A stretch of DNA of 64,000 bases from NCBI GenBank assembly GCA_900469445.1, contig UBXM01000033.1, forward strand, positions 69,732 to 133,731, read 5' to 3'. Shown here in pieces: positions 33,233-42,703 of the stretch; position 1 is the stretch's first letter; each line of letters begins with the position of its first letter. The notes under the pieces are model-generated. The model was not told the origin of the DNA and did no database searches. It worked only from the letters and a program-made list of their open reading frames with translations. The position numbers and the translations under genes were made by a program. The DNA is from Hyphomicrobiales bacterium (lineage in GTDB: Bacteria > Pseudomonadota > Alphaproteobacteria > Rhizobiales > Rhizobiaceae).

Positions 33233-33607
33233 ATGACCCATCCCGATTTCGTCATCCTTTACGTCGACAACACGTTTGCCAGCACCAGCTTTTATCGTGA
33301 TCTGCTCGGTACAGAGCCGGTCGAAAACTCGCCTACCTTTTCGCTGTTCGTTCTGTCGACCGGCATGAAGCTCGGCTTGTGGTCGCGTCACACGGCACTG
33401 CCGGCCGTGACAGGCCGGAGTGGCGGTATGGAAATCGGCTTCCGGCTAGATGCAGTCGCCGAAGTCGATCGCATCTATGCGGATTGGACAAAACGCGGCC
33501 TTCGTGTTCTGCAAACGCCGACCGAGGCGGATTTTGGCTATACATTTACGGTCGCCGATCCCGACGGTCATCGCCTGCGCGTCTACGCCAGGGCCGTCAT
33601 CGGCTGA
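33233..33607 (+). CDS. VOC-family (glyoxalase/bleomycin resistance-like) protein
   Basis: 124 residues from the ATG at 33233 (AAGGAGCACTGAC before it). The paired beta-alpha-beta pattern of the vicinal oxygen chelate fold is clear (FVILYVDNTFASTSFYRDLLG; YTFTVADPDGHRLRVYA). It likely acts on or binds a small electrophile. It is probably controlled by or co-transcribed with the upstream WYL regulator. Confidence 0.88.
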   Translation: MTHPDFVILYVDNTFASTSFYRDLLGTEPVENSPTFSLFVLSTGMKLGLWSRHTALPAVTGRSGGMEIGFRLDAVAEVDRIYADWTKRGLRVLQTPTEADFGYTFTVADPDGHRLRVYARAVIG

Positions 33608-33613
33608 AATCGA

Positions 33614-33641
33614 AAAGGCGGCATCTCGCGGTGCCGCCTTT
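33614..33641. terminator. Two-way terminator between the VOC gene and pheA
   Basis: AAAGGCGGCA / TGCCGCCTTT with an eight-base loop between convergent genes. Confidence 0.8.
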
Positions 33642-33695
33642 GGTAAGGTCATGGTTGCCGACCGGCGCCTTGCTCCCGGCTTTGCCGGACAGTGT

Positions 33696-34559
33696 TCACC
33701 CCTTCTGCAGCGCCCCGCGCATCGGGTGGCCCTTGTAGCTGCCGAGAATACGGACTTTTTCGGAGAAGAATCGCAGTTCCTCCAGTGCCCGGCGCACCGG
33801 TGCATCGTCCGGATGGCCTTCGATATCGGCATAAAACTGTGTTGCCACGAACTTGCCACCCAGCTGGTAGCTTTCGAGCTTCGTCATGTTGATGCCGTTG
33901 GTGGCAAAACCGCCCATCGCCTTGTAGAGCGCTGCCGGAATGTTGCGGACATTGAAGACGAAGGTGGTGACGATCACGTCTTCCGGATTGTTCCGCTGCA
34001 CCCACTTCTCGTCGCGCGACAGAACGACGAAGCGGGTCACGTTGTTTTCCGTGTCTTCGACGTTTTCGGCCAGGATCTCGAGCTTGTAGAGATCGGCGGC
34101 AAGACGGGGCGCAAGGGCTGCCATCGAGTGGTCGCCGTTTTCCGCCACCATCTTGGCGGCACCCGCCGTGTCGCCGGCAACGACGGCTTTCCAGCCGTTC
34201 GAACGGATGATCTTGCGGCACTGACCCAGCGCATGGATATGGCTGTGAACGGTGCGGATATCGTCATGCTTCACGCCCGGCAGAACCATCAGCTGGAAGC
34301 GGATCGGCATGAAATATTCGCCGATGATATGCAGCCGCGATTCCGGCAGGAGCGTATGGATATCGGCCACGCGTCCGGCGATCGTGTTCTCGATCGGGAT
34401 CATCGCCAGATCGGCTTCGCCGCTTTCAAGCGCCTGGAAGGCGTCCTCGAACGTGGCGCAGGGCAGCGGATCCATGTCCGGAAACATGTCGCGGCACGCC
34501 ATGTCGGAATTGGCACCGTAGTCACCCTGGAAGGCGATGCGATTGGTGAGCGTGGTCAT
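33696..34559 (-). CDS. pheA: Prephenate dehydratase
   Basis: Converts prephenate to phenylpyruvate in phenylalanine synthesis. 287 residues: PDT domain about 1-185 with FQGDYGANSDMA at the start and NVTRFVVLSRD (the TRF motif) near 175, then an ACT regulatory domain. No chorismate mutase domain is fused, unlike the enterobacterial PheA. It lies 11 bases after kdsB, so the two form an operon. Confidence 0.95.
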   Translation of the reverse strand: MTTLTNRIAFQGDYGANSDMACRDMFPDMDPLPCATFEDAFQALESGEADLAMIPIENTIAGRVADIHTLLPESRLHIIGEYFMPIRFQLMVLPGVKHDDIRTVHSHIHALGQCRKIIRSNGWKAVVAGDTAGAAKMVAENGDHSMAALAPRLAADLYKLEILAENVEDTENNVTRFVVLSRDEKWVQRNNPEDVIVTTFVFNVRNIPAALYKAMGGFATNGINMTKLESYQLGGKFVATQFYADIEGHPDDAPVRRALEELRFFSEKVRILGSYKGHPMRGALQKG

Positions 34560-34570
34560 CGAATGATCCT

Positions 34571-35329
34571 TCAGGACTGGCGTGACGTCAGGATGGCGCG
34601 GGCTTTCTCAAGATCGGCAGGCGTATCGACACCGAGCGGGATCGAACGAACGATCTCGGCATCGATGCGCATTCCGGCTTCGAGCGCCCGAAGCTGCTCC
34701 AGCTTCTCACGCATTTCCAGTGGCGACGGGCCGAGAGACACGAATTTTTCCAGCGCTGCCCGCCGATAGGCGTAAAGGCCGATATGGTGATAGAGCGGGC
34801 CATCGCCATAAGGTGCCGTTGCGCGGGTAAAATAAAGCGCCTTCATTCGCGTCTCGGAAATCGGCGAACCGACGATCTTCACCACGTTGGGATTGGTCTT
34901 TTCATGTTCGTCGGTAATTTCGACGGTCAGCGTCGCGATATCGGTCGAGGCATTGTCGATGAGTGGGCGCAGCGATGCGCGAACCGCCTCCGCCTCGATC
35001 GTCGGCAGGTCGCCCTGAACATTGATGATGAACTCCGCCTTGCCCTCGGGGTCGGCCTTCTGCAGCGCTTCGTAAATGCGGTCGGAACCGGACTGGTGAT
35101 CCTGACGCGTCATGACGACATCGAAGCCGGCTGCCTTGACCACATCGAAAACGGCCTGATCATCGACGGCGACGACGATGCGGCCAGCTTTTGCCTCTTC
35201 TGCGCGCTTGGCGACCTGAACGATCATCGGCAGGCCGGCAATATCGGCGAGCGGCTTGTTCGGCAGGCGGGTAGAGGCCATGCGGGCCGGGATCAGGACA
35301 AGAGTTTTTTCTGCTGCCGGTTGTGTCAT
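34571..35329 (-). CDS. kdsB: 3-deoxy-manno-octulosonate cytidylyltransferase
   Basis: Activates KDO with CTP for lipopolysaccharide core synthesis. 252 residues; nucleotide-binding start LVLIPARMASTRLPNKPLADI near 12, with QGDLPTIEAE and the THEN-like GLYAYRR region. First gene of kdsB-pheA. It is divergent from the cytochrome c gene. Confidence 0.96.
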   Translation of the reverse strand: MTQPAAEKTLVLIPARMASTRLPNKPLADIAGLPMIVQVAKRAEEAKAGRIVVAVDDQAVFDVVKAAGFDVVMTRQDHQSGSDRIYEALQKADPEGKAEFIINVQGDLPTIEAEAVRASLRPLIDNASTDIATLTVEITDEHEKTNPNVVKIVGSPISETRMKALYFTRATAPYGDGPLYHHIGLYAYRRAALEKFVSLGPSPLEMREKLEQLRALEAGMRIDAEIVRSIPLGVDTPADLEKARAILTSRQS

Positions 35330-35497
35330 CGAAAGCCTTCAATTCTCGCGTCAAGAGTGTCAAAAAGTCTCATACGGCGCGTTTTGTTTCCAATTGCAAC
35401 GATTTGGCAAAAGACATAGCTTCCGCGCGATTGCAAGATGGCCGTTTGTACCGCAAGTTGGTCCGGAGGGTAGCAAACGAGATGGGAAGGAGCTCTG

Positions 35498-36079
35498 ATG
35501 AACCCCTACGTGAATATGTCGGTTGGTGCGTTGCTTGCCACTGTTTTCGTCATGATGTCGGTTTCGATCGCTTCGGAGGGTATTTTTCACTCTCCGGCTC
35601 CTGAAAAGGAAGGTTTTGCGATTGCCGCAGCGGAAGAAGCAGCTGGTGGCGAAGCAGCCGGAGCTGAAGCCGCGCCTGCCGCCGTGCCGGTTGGCCAGCT
35701 CATGGCGAGCGCAGATGCCGCAGCCGGCGCTGCAGTTTTCAAGAAGTGTCAGAGCTGTCACTCCATCGAGAAGGGAGGGCCCAACAAGGTCGGTCCGGAT
35801 CTCTGGGGTCTCGTTGATCGCCCGATCGCAACGCATGAGGGCTTCTCCTATTCGGCCGCGATGAAGGACTTTTCCAAGGGCGGCCAGGAAACCTGGACCT
35901 TTGATCACCTCAACCACTTCCTTGCTGGCCCGAAGGCCTATGTGAAGGGCACGGCCATGGGCTTTGCCGGTATCAAGAACGACAAGGAGCGCGCCAATCT
36001 GCTCGCCTATATCCGCGAACAGGCCGACAGCCCGGCGCCTCTGCCGGATCCGAATGCACCGGAGCCGGCAACGAACTGA
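35498..36079 (+). CDS. cycM: Membrane-anchored cytochrome c (CycM/c552 type)
   Basis: 193 residues. An uncleaved N-terminal membrane anchor (about 8-28) is followed by an Ala/Glu-rich linker (about 40-65) and a single class I haem domain with CQSCH at about 85-89 and a methionine ligand in GTAMGFAG. It carries electrons from complex III to oxidase on the periplasmic face. AAGGAG precedes the ATG. It has its own terminator. Confidence 0.93.
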   Translation: MNPYVNMSVGALLATVFVMMSVSIASEGIFHSPAPEKEGFAIAAAEEAAGGEAAGAEAAPAAVPVGQLMASADAAAGAAVFKKCQSCHSIEKGGPNKVGPDLWGLVDRPIATHEGFSYSAAMKDFSKGGQETWTFDHLNHFLAGPKAYVKGTAMGFAGIKNDKERANLLAYIREQADSPAPLPDPNAPEPATN

Positions 36080-36106
36080 TTGCGTGTTTTGGATTTTAAC
36101 GCGACG

Positions 36107-36130
36107 ACGCCCGGCTCTGCCGGGCGTTTT
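36107..36130 (+). terminator. cycM terminator
   Basis: ACGCCCGGC-TCT-GCCGGGCGT followed by TTTT, 28 bases past the stop codon. Confidence 0.85.
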
Positions 36131-36145
36131 GCATTCCGCCACCCG

Positions 36146-37090
36146 TCAGGAGAGCAGCCATGCCCACATGCTGACGGAGATGACGCCGAAGGCGGTGGTG
36201 ATGCTGATCACGGATGCCGCAAGGCTCTGGCTGGAACGGAAACGCTGCGCAATCAGCCAGGCGTTGATGCCGGTCGGAACCGAAGAGGTCAGAACCAGAG
36301 CCGCCGTCCAGTCCGGACGCAGACCGAGCAACCAGCAAGCAGCAAACACGGATGCCGGCATGAGGAGTAGTTTGAGTGTGGCTGCGGTGGCTGAGAGTCC
36401 GAGATCGCCCTTGATCGGATAACGCGTCAGCGCCATCCCGATCGAAATCAGTGCGGCCGGGCTGGCAGAACCCGCGATCTGGTCGACGACAAGGGCGACG
36501 GGTGCGTTCATCGACAGGCCGGAAAGATTGAAGGCAAGCCCGAGTGCCAGCGCGATGACGAGCGGATTGCGCGCCAGATTTGATCCGACCTGTTTCATCA
36601 CGGCGGGAATGCTGCGGGCCGCCACGCCATCTACCTTGGCCGAGGCGCTTTCCATCAGCACTGTTCCGACAATCATCATGATCGGCAGATGGATGGCGAG
36701 AAGGATGGAGATGGCAACCAGCCCATCCTGTCCGACGATGTGATCGACCAGGGGAAGGCCGATAAAGACATTGTTGGCGAAGCTCGCCGACATGCCGGCA
36801 ATCACCGCAACCTTGGCATCGCGTCCGAAGACGCGTCTGGCGAGAATGGAGCCGATGGTCCAGGTGACGGCTACGCCCAGAAAATAGGCCGCCCACAGCC
36901 TGAAGGGCGAAACGCCCTCGAAATGCGCCGTTGCCAGGGTCCGGAAGATCAGCATGGGCACGGCGATCTTGAAGACGAATTCACCGAGCGCATCGCCGGT
37001 TTCCGCTTTCAGGAGACCGGATTTGGCGATCAGCCAGCCGATGAGGATGAGGATGAAGACCGGGAGGACATTGGCGAGGACGAGCGACAC
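36146..37090 (-). CDS. AEC-family transporter (auxin efflux carrier-like)
   Basis: 314 residues with about ten membrane helices in two halves and the family start VLANVLPVFILILIGWLI. Bacterial members move organic acids such as malate or malonate, but the substrate here is unknown. It converges on cycM and shares the intergenic terminator region. Confidence 0.88.
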   Translation of the reverse strand: MSLVLANVLPVFILILIGWLIAKSGLLKAETGDALGEFVFKIAVPMLIFRTLATAHFEGVSPFRLWAAYFLGVAVTWTIGSILARRVFGRDAKVAVIAGMSASFANNVFIGLPLVDHIVGQDGLVAISILLAIHLPIMMIVGTVLMESASAKVDGVAARSIPAVMKQVGSNLARNPLVIALALGLAFNLSGLSMNAPVALVVDQIAGSASPAALISIGMALTRYPIKGDLGLSATAATLKLLLMPASVFAACWLLGLRPDWTAALVLTSSVPTGINAWLIAQRFRSSQSLAASVISITTAFGVISVSMWAWLLS

Positions 37091-37407
37091 GGGAAGACCT
37101 TGGAATATTCCGATCCTATGCGTCTAGCGCATAAGGCGCCCGGCAACAAATGCAGATATGCAATCGTTGCCTGATCCTGGCCGATACCGGAAAAGAAAAA
37201 TCCGGCAGTCAGCCGCCAGTACATCCGTGGCAGCCAACCTTACCGGACATGTGCAAGATAGCCGGCCTCCGTGACATGCGCATGACGGCGGAAAACATTG
37301 CCGCTCGCCGGATGGGCATCGCGCCGATGCGCGCATATTTCTTCTTCCCTTGACGGAAAAAGCTAACTACCCATGACGCGACCTGAACCCTGAAGGATAA
37401 AGATTGA
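37091..37407. other. 317-base gap before adenosine kinase
   Basis: This region holds the divergent upstream regions of the AEC gene and adenosine kinase. I see no convincing gene; a 67-codon frame at 37150-37353 has no good ribosome site and odd composition. No strong hairpin is present. Confidence 0.5.
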
Positions 37408-38400
37408 ATGCCAAAGTTCGACGTGCTGACCATCGGCAATGCCATCGTCGATATTCTCGCCCGTTGCGAGGATTCGTTTCTTGAAGACAATACGATCATC
37501 AAGGGCGCCATGAACCTGATCGATGCCGAGCGCGCCGAATTTCTCTATTCCAAGATGGGGCCTGCGGTCGAAGCATCCGGCGGTTCTGCCGGCAACACCG
37601 CTGCCGGCATTGCCGGTTTCGGCGGCAAGGCGGCTTATTTCGGCAAGGTGGCCGAGGATCAGCTGGGCCAGATCTTCCAGCACGATATCCGTGCACAGGG
37701 CGTTCATTACCAGACCAAGCCGGACGGCCTTCATCCGCCGACGGCCCGTTCGATGATCTTCGTTACGCCCGATGGTGAGCGCTCGATGAACACCTATCTC
37801 GGCGCCTGCGTCGAGCTGGGGCCGGAGCATGTCGAGGAAGAAGTCGTCGCCGAAGCCAAGGTCACCTATTTCGAGGGCTATCTCTGGGATCCGCCACGCG
37901 CCAAGGATGCTATCCGCGAGGCAGCCCGCATCGCCCATGCGAACGGCCGCGAGATGTCCATGACGCTGTCCGATCCCTTCTGCGTCGGCCGTTACCGCGC
38001 GGAATTCCTCGATCTGATGACGTCGGGCACCGTCGACATCGTTTTTGCCAACAAGCAGGAACTGCTGTCGCTCTACGAAACGGAAGATTTCGAACTGGCG
38101 CTCGGCAAGATTGCGTTGGACTGCAAACTGGCGGCGATCACGCTCAGCGAAGAGGGTGCCGTGATCGTGCGAGGAAGCGAGCGGGTGAAGATCGATGCCT
38201 ATGCGATCGACGAACTGGTCGACACGACAGGTGCCGGTGATCTCTTCGCCTCCGGCTTCCTTTATGGCTACACTCAGGGGCGCTCACTGGAAGACTGCGG
38301 CAAGCTCGGTTGCTTTGCCGCATCCGAGGTCATCCAGCAGATCGGCCCGCGCCCGATGGTGTCGTTGAAAGACGCTGCGGCCAAAGCGGGTCTTATTTAA
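37408..38400 (+). CDS. Adenosine kinase (PfkB family)
   Basis: Phosphorylates adenosine to AMP in purine salvage. 330 residues with the PfkB start FDVLTIGNAIVDILA, GGSAGNTAAGIAGFGG near 58, and the C-terminal catalytic DTTGAGDLFASGFLYG with the GAGD anion hole near 275. It resembles the ADK branch more than ribokinase. Its stop overlaps the opposing SH3 gene stop by eight bases. Confidence 0.9.
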   Translation: MPKFDVLTIGNAIVDILARCEDSFLEDNTIIKGAMNLIDAERAEFLYSKMGPAVEASGGSAGNTAAGIAGFGGKAAYFGKVAEDQLGQIFQHDIRAQGVHYQTKPDGLHPPTARSMIFVTPDGERSMNTYLGACVELGPEHVEEEVVAEAKVTYFEGYLWDPPRAKDAIREAARIAHANGREMSMTLSDPFCVGRYRAEFLDLMTSGTVDIVFANKQELLSLYETEDFELALGKIALDCKLAAITLSEEGAVIVRGSERVKIDAYAIDELVDTTGAGDLFASGFLYGYTQGRSLEDCGKLGCFAASEVIQQIGPRPMVSLKDAAAKAGLI

Positions 38401-38932
38401 AGGCCTCGCCGGGATAAACTCCCCATACCTCGCCTTGGGCGACCCAGCCCTCGGCGCCATTGGTTTCCGTCTGGCACCAGTCTCCGTTGCATTCCTTGAC
38501 GGTGAGCTGGACGCCCGGCTGAAGCTTGGCGATGATTGCGGCGGAGCTTTGCGGGTCTCGGCGCATGTTGACGTAGATATCCTGACCCTTGCCGCGCATC
38601 CACGGTGCGGCAACCGCCGTACGCTCGCCGGAAAGCAGTGCCTGGTTCACCCAGCCTTCGGTGCCCTCGGCATCACGCACGCGCCGCCAGTTATCGTATT
38701 CCTGGATGATTTCCATCGGCGTTCCCGCCTTCATGTACATCCATGACACCGCATAATCGGTGCTTGGGCCGATGCGGATATTGACCTTCTTGGATTTCAG
38801 GCTGGCAAAGCGCGGCAGCGGCAGACCGCTCGGACCCTTTGCAGCACCTTGTGCATAGACCGGGACGATAGCGGAAAGCGTTGCGATCAGGGGAAAGCAG
38901 ATGGCTACGATGACGATGATGAGGCGGCGCAT
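38393..38932 (-). CDS. Secreted SH3-domain protein
   Basis: 179 residues. The signal peptide (about 1-28, ending VYAQG) is followed by two bacterial SH3-like repeats: about 45-105 (KVNIRIGPSTDYAVSWMYMKAGTPM) and 110-170 (DIYVNMRRDPQSSAAIIAKLQPG). Such domains bind cell-wall peptides, so a periplasmic wall-associated role is likely. It has no enzymatic domain. Confidence 0.85.
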   Translation of the reverse strand: MRRLIIVIVAICFPLIATLSAIVPVYAQGAAKGPSGLPLPRFASLKSKKVNIRIGPSTDYAVSWMYMKAGTPMEIIQEYDNWRRVRDAEGTEGWVNQALLSGERTAVAAPWMRGKGQDIYVNMRRDPQSSAAIIAKLQPGVQLTVKECNGDWCQTETNGAEGWVAQGEVWGVYPGEAFK

Positions 38933-39084
38933 TGTGTGGATCCTGACTGACGATCCGCGGATGTGCTTCAGGCCACTTGCGAGTTTTGTTTGTCTTCGCC
39001 GGTGGGTCTGCTAGAACGCCCAAGGATAGGATCGACTATCGCGCGACTTGGTTAATGACCTCCTAAAATTGCGGTGGCGGAGCG

Positions 39085-40089
39085 ATGACTGCGAAGAAAA
39101 GACCCAGGGTTTATATCACGCGCAAGCTGCCGGATGCCGTCGAGACGCGCATGCGCGAACTTTTCGATGCCGAGCTGAACATCGACGACCGCCCACGCTC
39201 GCGCGAAGAGCTTATCGAGGCCATGGCGACCGCCGACGTGCTTGTGCCGACAATCGCGGACAAGATCGATGCGGAACTTCTGGCCGCTGCAGGCCCGCAG
39301 ATGAAGCTGATCGCCGGTTTTTCCAACGGCACGGATCATATCGATGTCGATGCCGCTGCCGAAAAAGGGATAACCGTTACCAACACGCCGAACGTGCTGA
39401 CCGAAGACACGGCGGACATGACGATGGCGCTCATTCTCGCCGTCAACCGACGCCTCGCGGAGGGCTCCCGCATCCTGACCGACAATCCGGGCGACTGGGG
39501 AGGCTGGAGCCCGACCTGGATGCTGGGCCGCCGGATCTGGGGCAAGCGGATCGGTATCGTTGGAATGGGCCGCATCGGCACGGCGGTGGCAAGACGTGCC
39601 AAGGCCTTTGGACTTTCCATCCACTATCATAACCGCAAACCGGTGAACCAGGCGACCGAGAGCGAGCTGGAGGCAACCTACTGGGACAGCCTCGATCAGA
39701 TGCTGGCCCGGGTCGATATCGTTTCGGTCAACTGCCCGTCGACACCGGCGACGTTCCATCTTCTTTCGGCCCGGCGTCTGGCGCTGATGCAGCCGACCGC
39801 GATCGTCGTCAACACCGCGCGCGGTGATATCATCGACGAGATGGCGATGATCAAGCTGTTGCGCGAAGGCAAGATCGCCGGTGCCGGTCTCGACGTTTAC
39901 CAGAACGAGCCGGCGATCAATCCGAAGCTCGTCAAGCTTGCCAATGAGGGCAAGGTGGTCTTGCTGCCGCATATGGGGTCGGCCACGATCGAAGGCCGGA
40001 TCGACATGGGCGACAAGGTGATCATCAATATCCGCGCCTTTTTCGATGGGCATCGTCCACCGAACCGGGTTCTGCCGGGCAGGAACTGA
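39085..40089 (+). CDS. D-isomer 2-hydroxyacid dehydrogenase (glyoxylate/hydroxypyruvate reductase type)
   Basis: 334 residues. NAD-binding motif GMGRIG near 155, catalytic Arg in VNTARGD near 235 and the acid-base His in LLPHMGSAT near 294. Closest in style to GyaR-type glycerate dehydrogenase. It is cytoplasmic, reducing glyoxylate or hydroxypyruvate. It stands alone, converging on the GNAT gene with only two bases between. Confidence 0.92.
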   Translation: MTAKKRPRVYITRKLPDAVETRMRELFDAELNIDDRPRSREELIEAMATADVLVPTIADKIDAELLAAAGPQMKLIAGFSNGTDHIDVDAAAEKGITVTNTPNVLTEDTADMTMALILAVNRRLAEGSRILTDNPGDWGGWSPTWMLGRRIWGKRIGIVGMGRIGTAVARRAKAFGLSIHYHNRKPVNQATESELEATYWDSLDQMLARVDIVSVNCPSTPATFHLLSARRLALMQPTAIVVNTARGDIIDEMAMIKLLREGKIAGAGLDVYQNEPAINPKLVKLANEGKVVLLPHMGSATIEGRIDMGDKVIINIRAFFDGHRPPNRVLPGRN

Positions 40090-40091
40090 TT

Positions 40092-40577
40092 TTAGACCGG
40101 TAGAGTTTCGAGCTTCTTGCGCATCTCGATGAAGGTAACCCGGTCGAAACCCGGATGGGATTTTTCGGCGGTTTTGTGAAATCCCCAGCGACCGAAGGTC
40201 GTGTGATTGCCGACAAGTTCCACACGCGTTTCGAGCCTGAGCGCTGACAAGTTCAGGCTGTGCGCCGTGTTTTCCGCAATGGCAAGAAGTCGGCGACCGA
40301 CACCCTTGCCCTGTTGGCCGGGTGCTACTGCCAGTTTTCCCACATAAAGGCATTCGGCTTCGGGTTTCAGAAACATGCAGCCGACGAGCCGGTTTTCCTC
40401 GGTTGCGACGAAGGCGATTTCACCAATGGCCTTCTGCGCCAGTGAAGCAAGCGTCAACCGATGCGCCGAAGACGGCGGATCGATGACATCGTTCATATAG
40501 GCGAAGGAGGAGAGGATGAGTGCGAGCAGCTCGTCCCATCGACCAAAGCTGCCGTCGATCCTGACAATGTCGGTCAT
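40092..40577 (-). CDS. GNAT-family N-acetyltransferase
   Basis: 161 residues. Acetyl-CoA motif VGKLAVAPGQQGKGVGRRLLAIAE near 78-101; the rest is variable. It overlaps the moeB-like gene by four bases and is the third gene of the recF-moeB-GNAT run. The substrate is unknown. Confidence 0.88.
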   Translation of the reverse strand: MTDIVRIDGSFGRWDELLALILSSFAYMNDVIDPPSSAHRLTLASLAQKAIGEIAFVATEENRLVGCMFLKPEAECLYVGKLAVAPGQQGKGVGRRLLAIAENTAHSLNLSALRLETRVELVGNHTTFGRWGFHKTAEKSHPGFDRVTFIEMRKKLETLPV

Positions 40578-41380
40578 TCCGCGGCCGGCGTCTTCCTGCG
40601 CTTGTATTTGATCGTGTCGAAACGCGCCGACAGCGCGTCATAGAGCATCAGCCGGCCGACAAGCGGTTCACCGATGCCGGTAGTGAGCTTGATCACCTCC
40701 ATCGCCATGAGTGTGCCGATGACGCCCGTCAGAGCCCCGACGATACCTGTTTCTGCACAGGCGGGTATCAACCCCTCCGGCGGTTTTTCCGGAAACAGAT
40801 CCCGGTAGCTCGGGTTGAGCATGCCGTCGGTGCCGGCCTCATAGGGTTTGAGGGCGGTGACGGATCCGTCGAAGCGCCCGACAGCGCCCGTCACGAGCGG
40901 GATTTTGGCTGTTTCCGCCGCGTCGGCCGCCGCATAGCGGGTATCGAAATTGTCGGATCCATCGACAAGAAGATCAAATCGCGGCAGATGTCGCAGAGCC
41001 CACTCGATCGAAAACCGCTCTTCGAAATCGACGACCCGCACATGGGGATTGAGGCGAGCGATCTTTTCGCGCGCGCTCCTTGTCTTCAATTCGCCGATCG
41101 TGCCGGAATCATGGATTACCTGGCGCTGCAGGTTGGAAAGCGACACGCGATCATCGTCGACGATGCCGATCGTGCCGATACCGGCGGCTGCAAGATATTC
41201 GAGCACGGGCGCACCGAGCCCTCCGGCGCCGATCACCAGAACACGGGCATTCTTCAGCTTCTGCTGGCCGGTACCGCCGATTTCCGGCAGCAGGATATGG
41301 CGCTTGTAGCGCTCGATCTCGTCAGGGGTCAGCGTCTGGTTCGGGGATTGCGAAGGTTGGTTTTCCATGATCGTTTTCAT
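40574..41380 (-). CDS. moeB: MoeB/ThiF-family adenylyltransferase lacking zinc cysteines
   Basis: Adenylates the C-terminal Gly-Gly of a small sulfur-carrier protein (MoaD or ThiS). 268 residues. The nucleotide-binding GAGGLG is at 51-56, SLSNLQRQVIH at 80-90, and the catalytic-region Cys is C208 in IPACAETG. The structural zinc site is absent: where MoeB has CYRCLFP this protein has SYRDLFP (191-197), and the second Cys pair is also missing. Adenylation should still work. Partner choice is uncertain because no moaD or thiS is adjacent. Confidence 0.87.
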   Translation of the reverse strand: MKTIMENQPSQSPNQTLTPDEIERYKRHILLPEIGGTGQQKLKNARVLVIGAGGLGAPVLEYLAAAGIGTIGIVDDDRVSLSNLQRQVIHDSGTIGELKTRSAREKIARLNPHVRVVDFEERFSIEWALRHLPRFDLLVDGSDNFDTRYAAADAAETAKIPLVTGAVGRFDGSVTALKPYEAGTDGMLNPSYRDLFPEKPPEGLIPACAETGIVGALTGVIGTLMAMEVIKLTTGIGEPLVGRLMLYDALSARFDTIKYKRRKTPAAE

Positions 41381-41414
41381 AGCACCACCGCCTCTTTCGG
41401 GTAAGCGTGTATCG

Positions 41415-42548
41415 TTATGCCGTTGCAGGCGTCACGCTTCCATGGGTAACCGTGAAGAATTGCGCGCGATCGCCGAGTGCCGCAAACATCGATTGGTCGG
41501 TGCCGGTCATGAATGCCTGGCCGCCCAGCCCATCCACCAGATCGAACAATGTCGCCCGGCGTCCTTCATCGAGATGCGCCGCGATTTCATCCAGCAGCAG
41601 GATCGGGGCGAAACCCGTCATATCGGCGGTCAGCCTGGCATGGGCGAGAATTAGCCCGATCAGCAGCGCCTTCTGCTCCCCGGTTGAGCATCGCGAAGCC
41701 TCGATATCCTTCTCCTGATGGCGCACGAGAAGATCGACGCGATGCGGGCCTTCCAGCGTGCGCCCCGCCGCGGCATCGCGTCCGCGCCCGTTGCGCAATG
41801 TTTCGAGATAATCCTCTTCCAGATCCGCCGCCGGGCGGTCCATGCCGCCATCCATGAAGCCTTCGAGTACCAGAGCCGGTGTCGGAAACGGGGTTTCGGC
41901 GGAATTGACCGACAGGGATTGCAGAAGACCGAGCATCTCATGTCTTGCGGCAGCCATGGCGATCCCGAGTTCGGCCATCTGCGTCTCGATGGCTGTCAGC
42001 CATGCGGGATCAAAACGGCCTTCGGAGAGAAGTCTGTTACGGCTTCGCATGGCACGCTCGAAGTCGCTCGCCCGTCGGCCATGCGTGGGATCGAGTGACA
42101 GCACGAGCCGGTCGAGAAACCGCCGCCGGTCCGATGAGGAGCCGGTAAACAGCCCGTCCATCGAGGGCGTCAGCCACAGCACGCTCAAATGGTCGGAAAG
42201 CTCTTCCGTAGATTTGGCTGGCGTACCGTTCAATCTGACCTTGCGGCTGACGCTTTCACCGTCACCGACCTCTATGCCGGTGCCGATCGCAACCTCGCCT
42301 TCCATGCCATCGAGGTCGGCGAATATGGTGAAGCCGCCTTCGGCGCCCACTCGCGTGACGTCTGTCAGCACCGCCCGTCTGAAGCCGCGTCCGGGCGAAA
42401 GGAAGGAGATAGCCTCCATCAGATTGGTTTTGCCGGCGCCATTTTCTCCAGTCAGCACCACGTGCCTGTTGTCGAGCACAAGCGAAGCCGCCGCATAATT
42501 GCGGAAGTCGGTGAGCTTGAGCCTGGAGATGGAAGTCTTTTGCGCCAT
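41415..42548 (-). CDS. recF: DNA replication and repair protein RecF
   Basis: SMC-like ATPase that directs RecOR to gaps. 377 residues. Walker A GENGAGKTNLMEAI near 34-47, signature region CSTGEQKALLIGLIL near 285, and Walker B PILLLDEIAAHLD near 316-328. First gene of the recF-moeB-GNAT run. It is remote from dnaN and gyrB, as usual in rhizobia. Confidence 0.96.
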   Translation of the reverse strand: MAQKTSISRLKLTDFRNYAAASLVLDNRHVVLTGENGAGKTNLMEAISFLSPGRGFRRAVLTDVTRVGAEGGFTIFADLDGMEGEVAIGTGIEVGDGESVSRKVRLNGTPAKSTEELSDHLSVLWLTPSMDGLFTGSSSDRRRFLDRLVLSLDPTHGRRASDFERAMRSRNRLLSEGRFDPAWLTAIETQMAELGIAMAAARHEMLGLLQSLSVNSAETPFPTPALVLEGFMDGGMDRPAADLEEDYLETLRNGRGRDAAAGRTLEGPHRVDLLVRHQEKDIEASRCSTGEQKALLIGLILAHARLTADMTGFAPILLLDEIAAHLDEGRRATLFDLVDGLGGQAFMTGTDQSMFAALGDRAQFFTVTHGSVTPATA

Positions 42549-42703
42549 GGGGAATCGCGGTTTGCCGTTGCACAGGAGCTAAGGATTTGCGCGGCAGAAC
42601 GCAAGCGCCGAACCTGTTGCAGCCGTGTAAGGCGCGACCTCGGAGTGCCATGCGTTAGAATATCGACAACAAGTTATAATTAATGAAAACCTAGGGTGGA
42701 TGG

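Noticed and set aside
37150..37353. 67-codon frame upstream of adenosine kinase
   Set aside because: No ribosome site and unusual composition for this genome. Four cysteines and an FFFP end look random.
39052..40353. 433-codon minus-strand frame over the 2-hydroxyacid dehydrogenase and GNAT genes
   Set aside because: It spans two real genes in other frames and has shadow-type composition.
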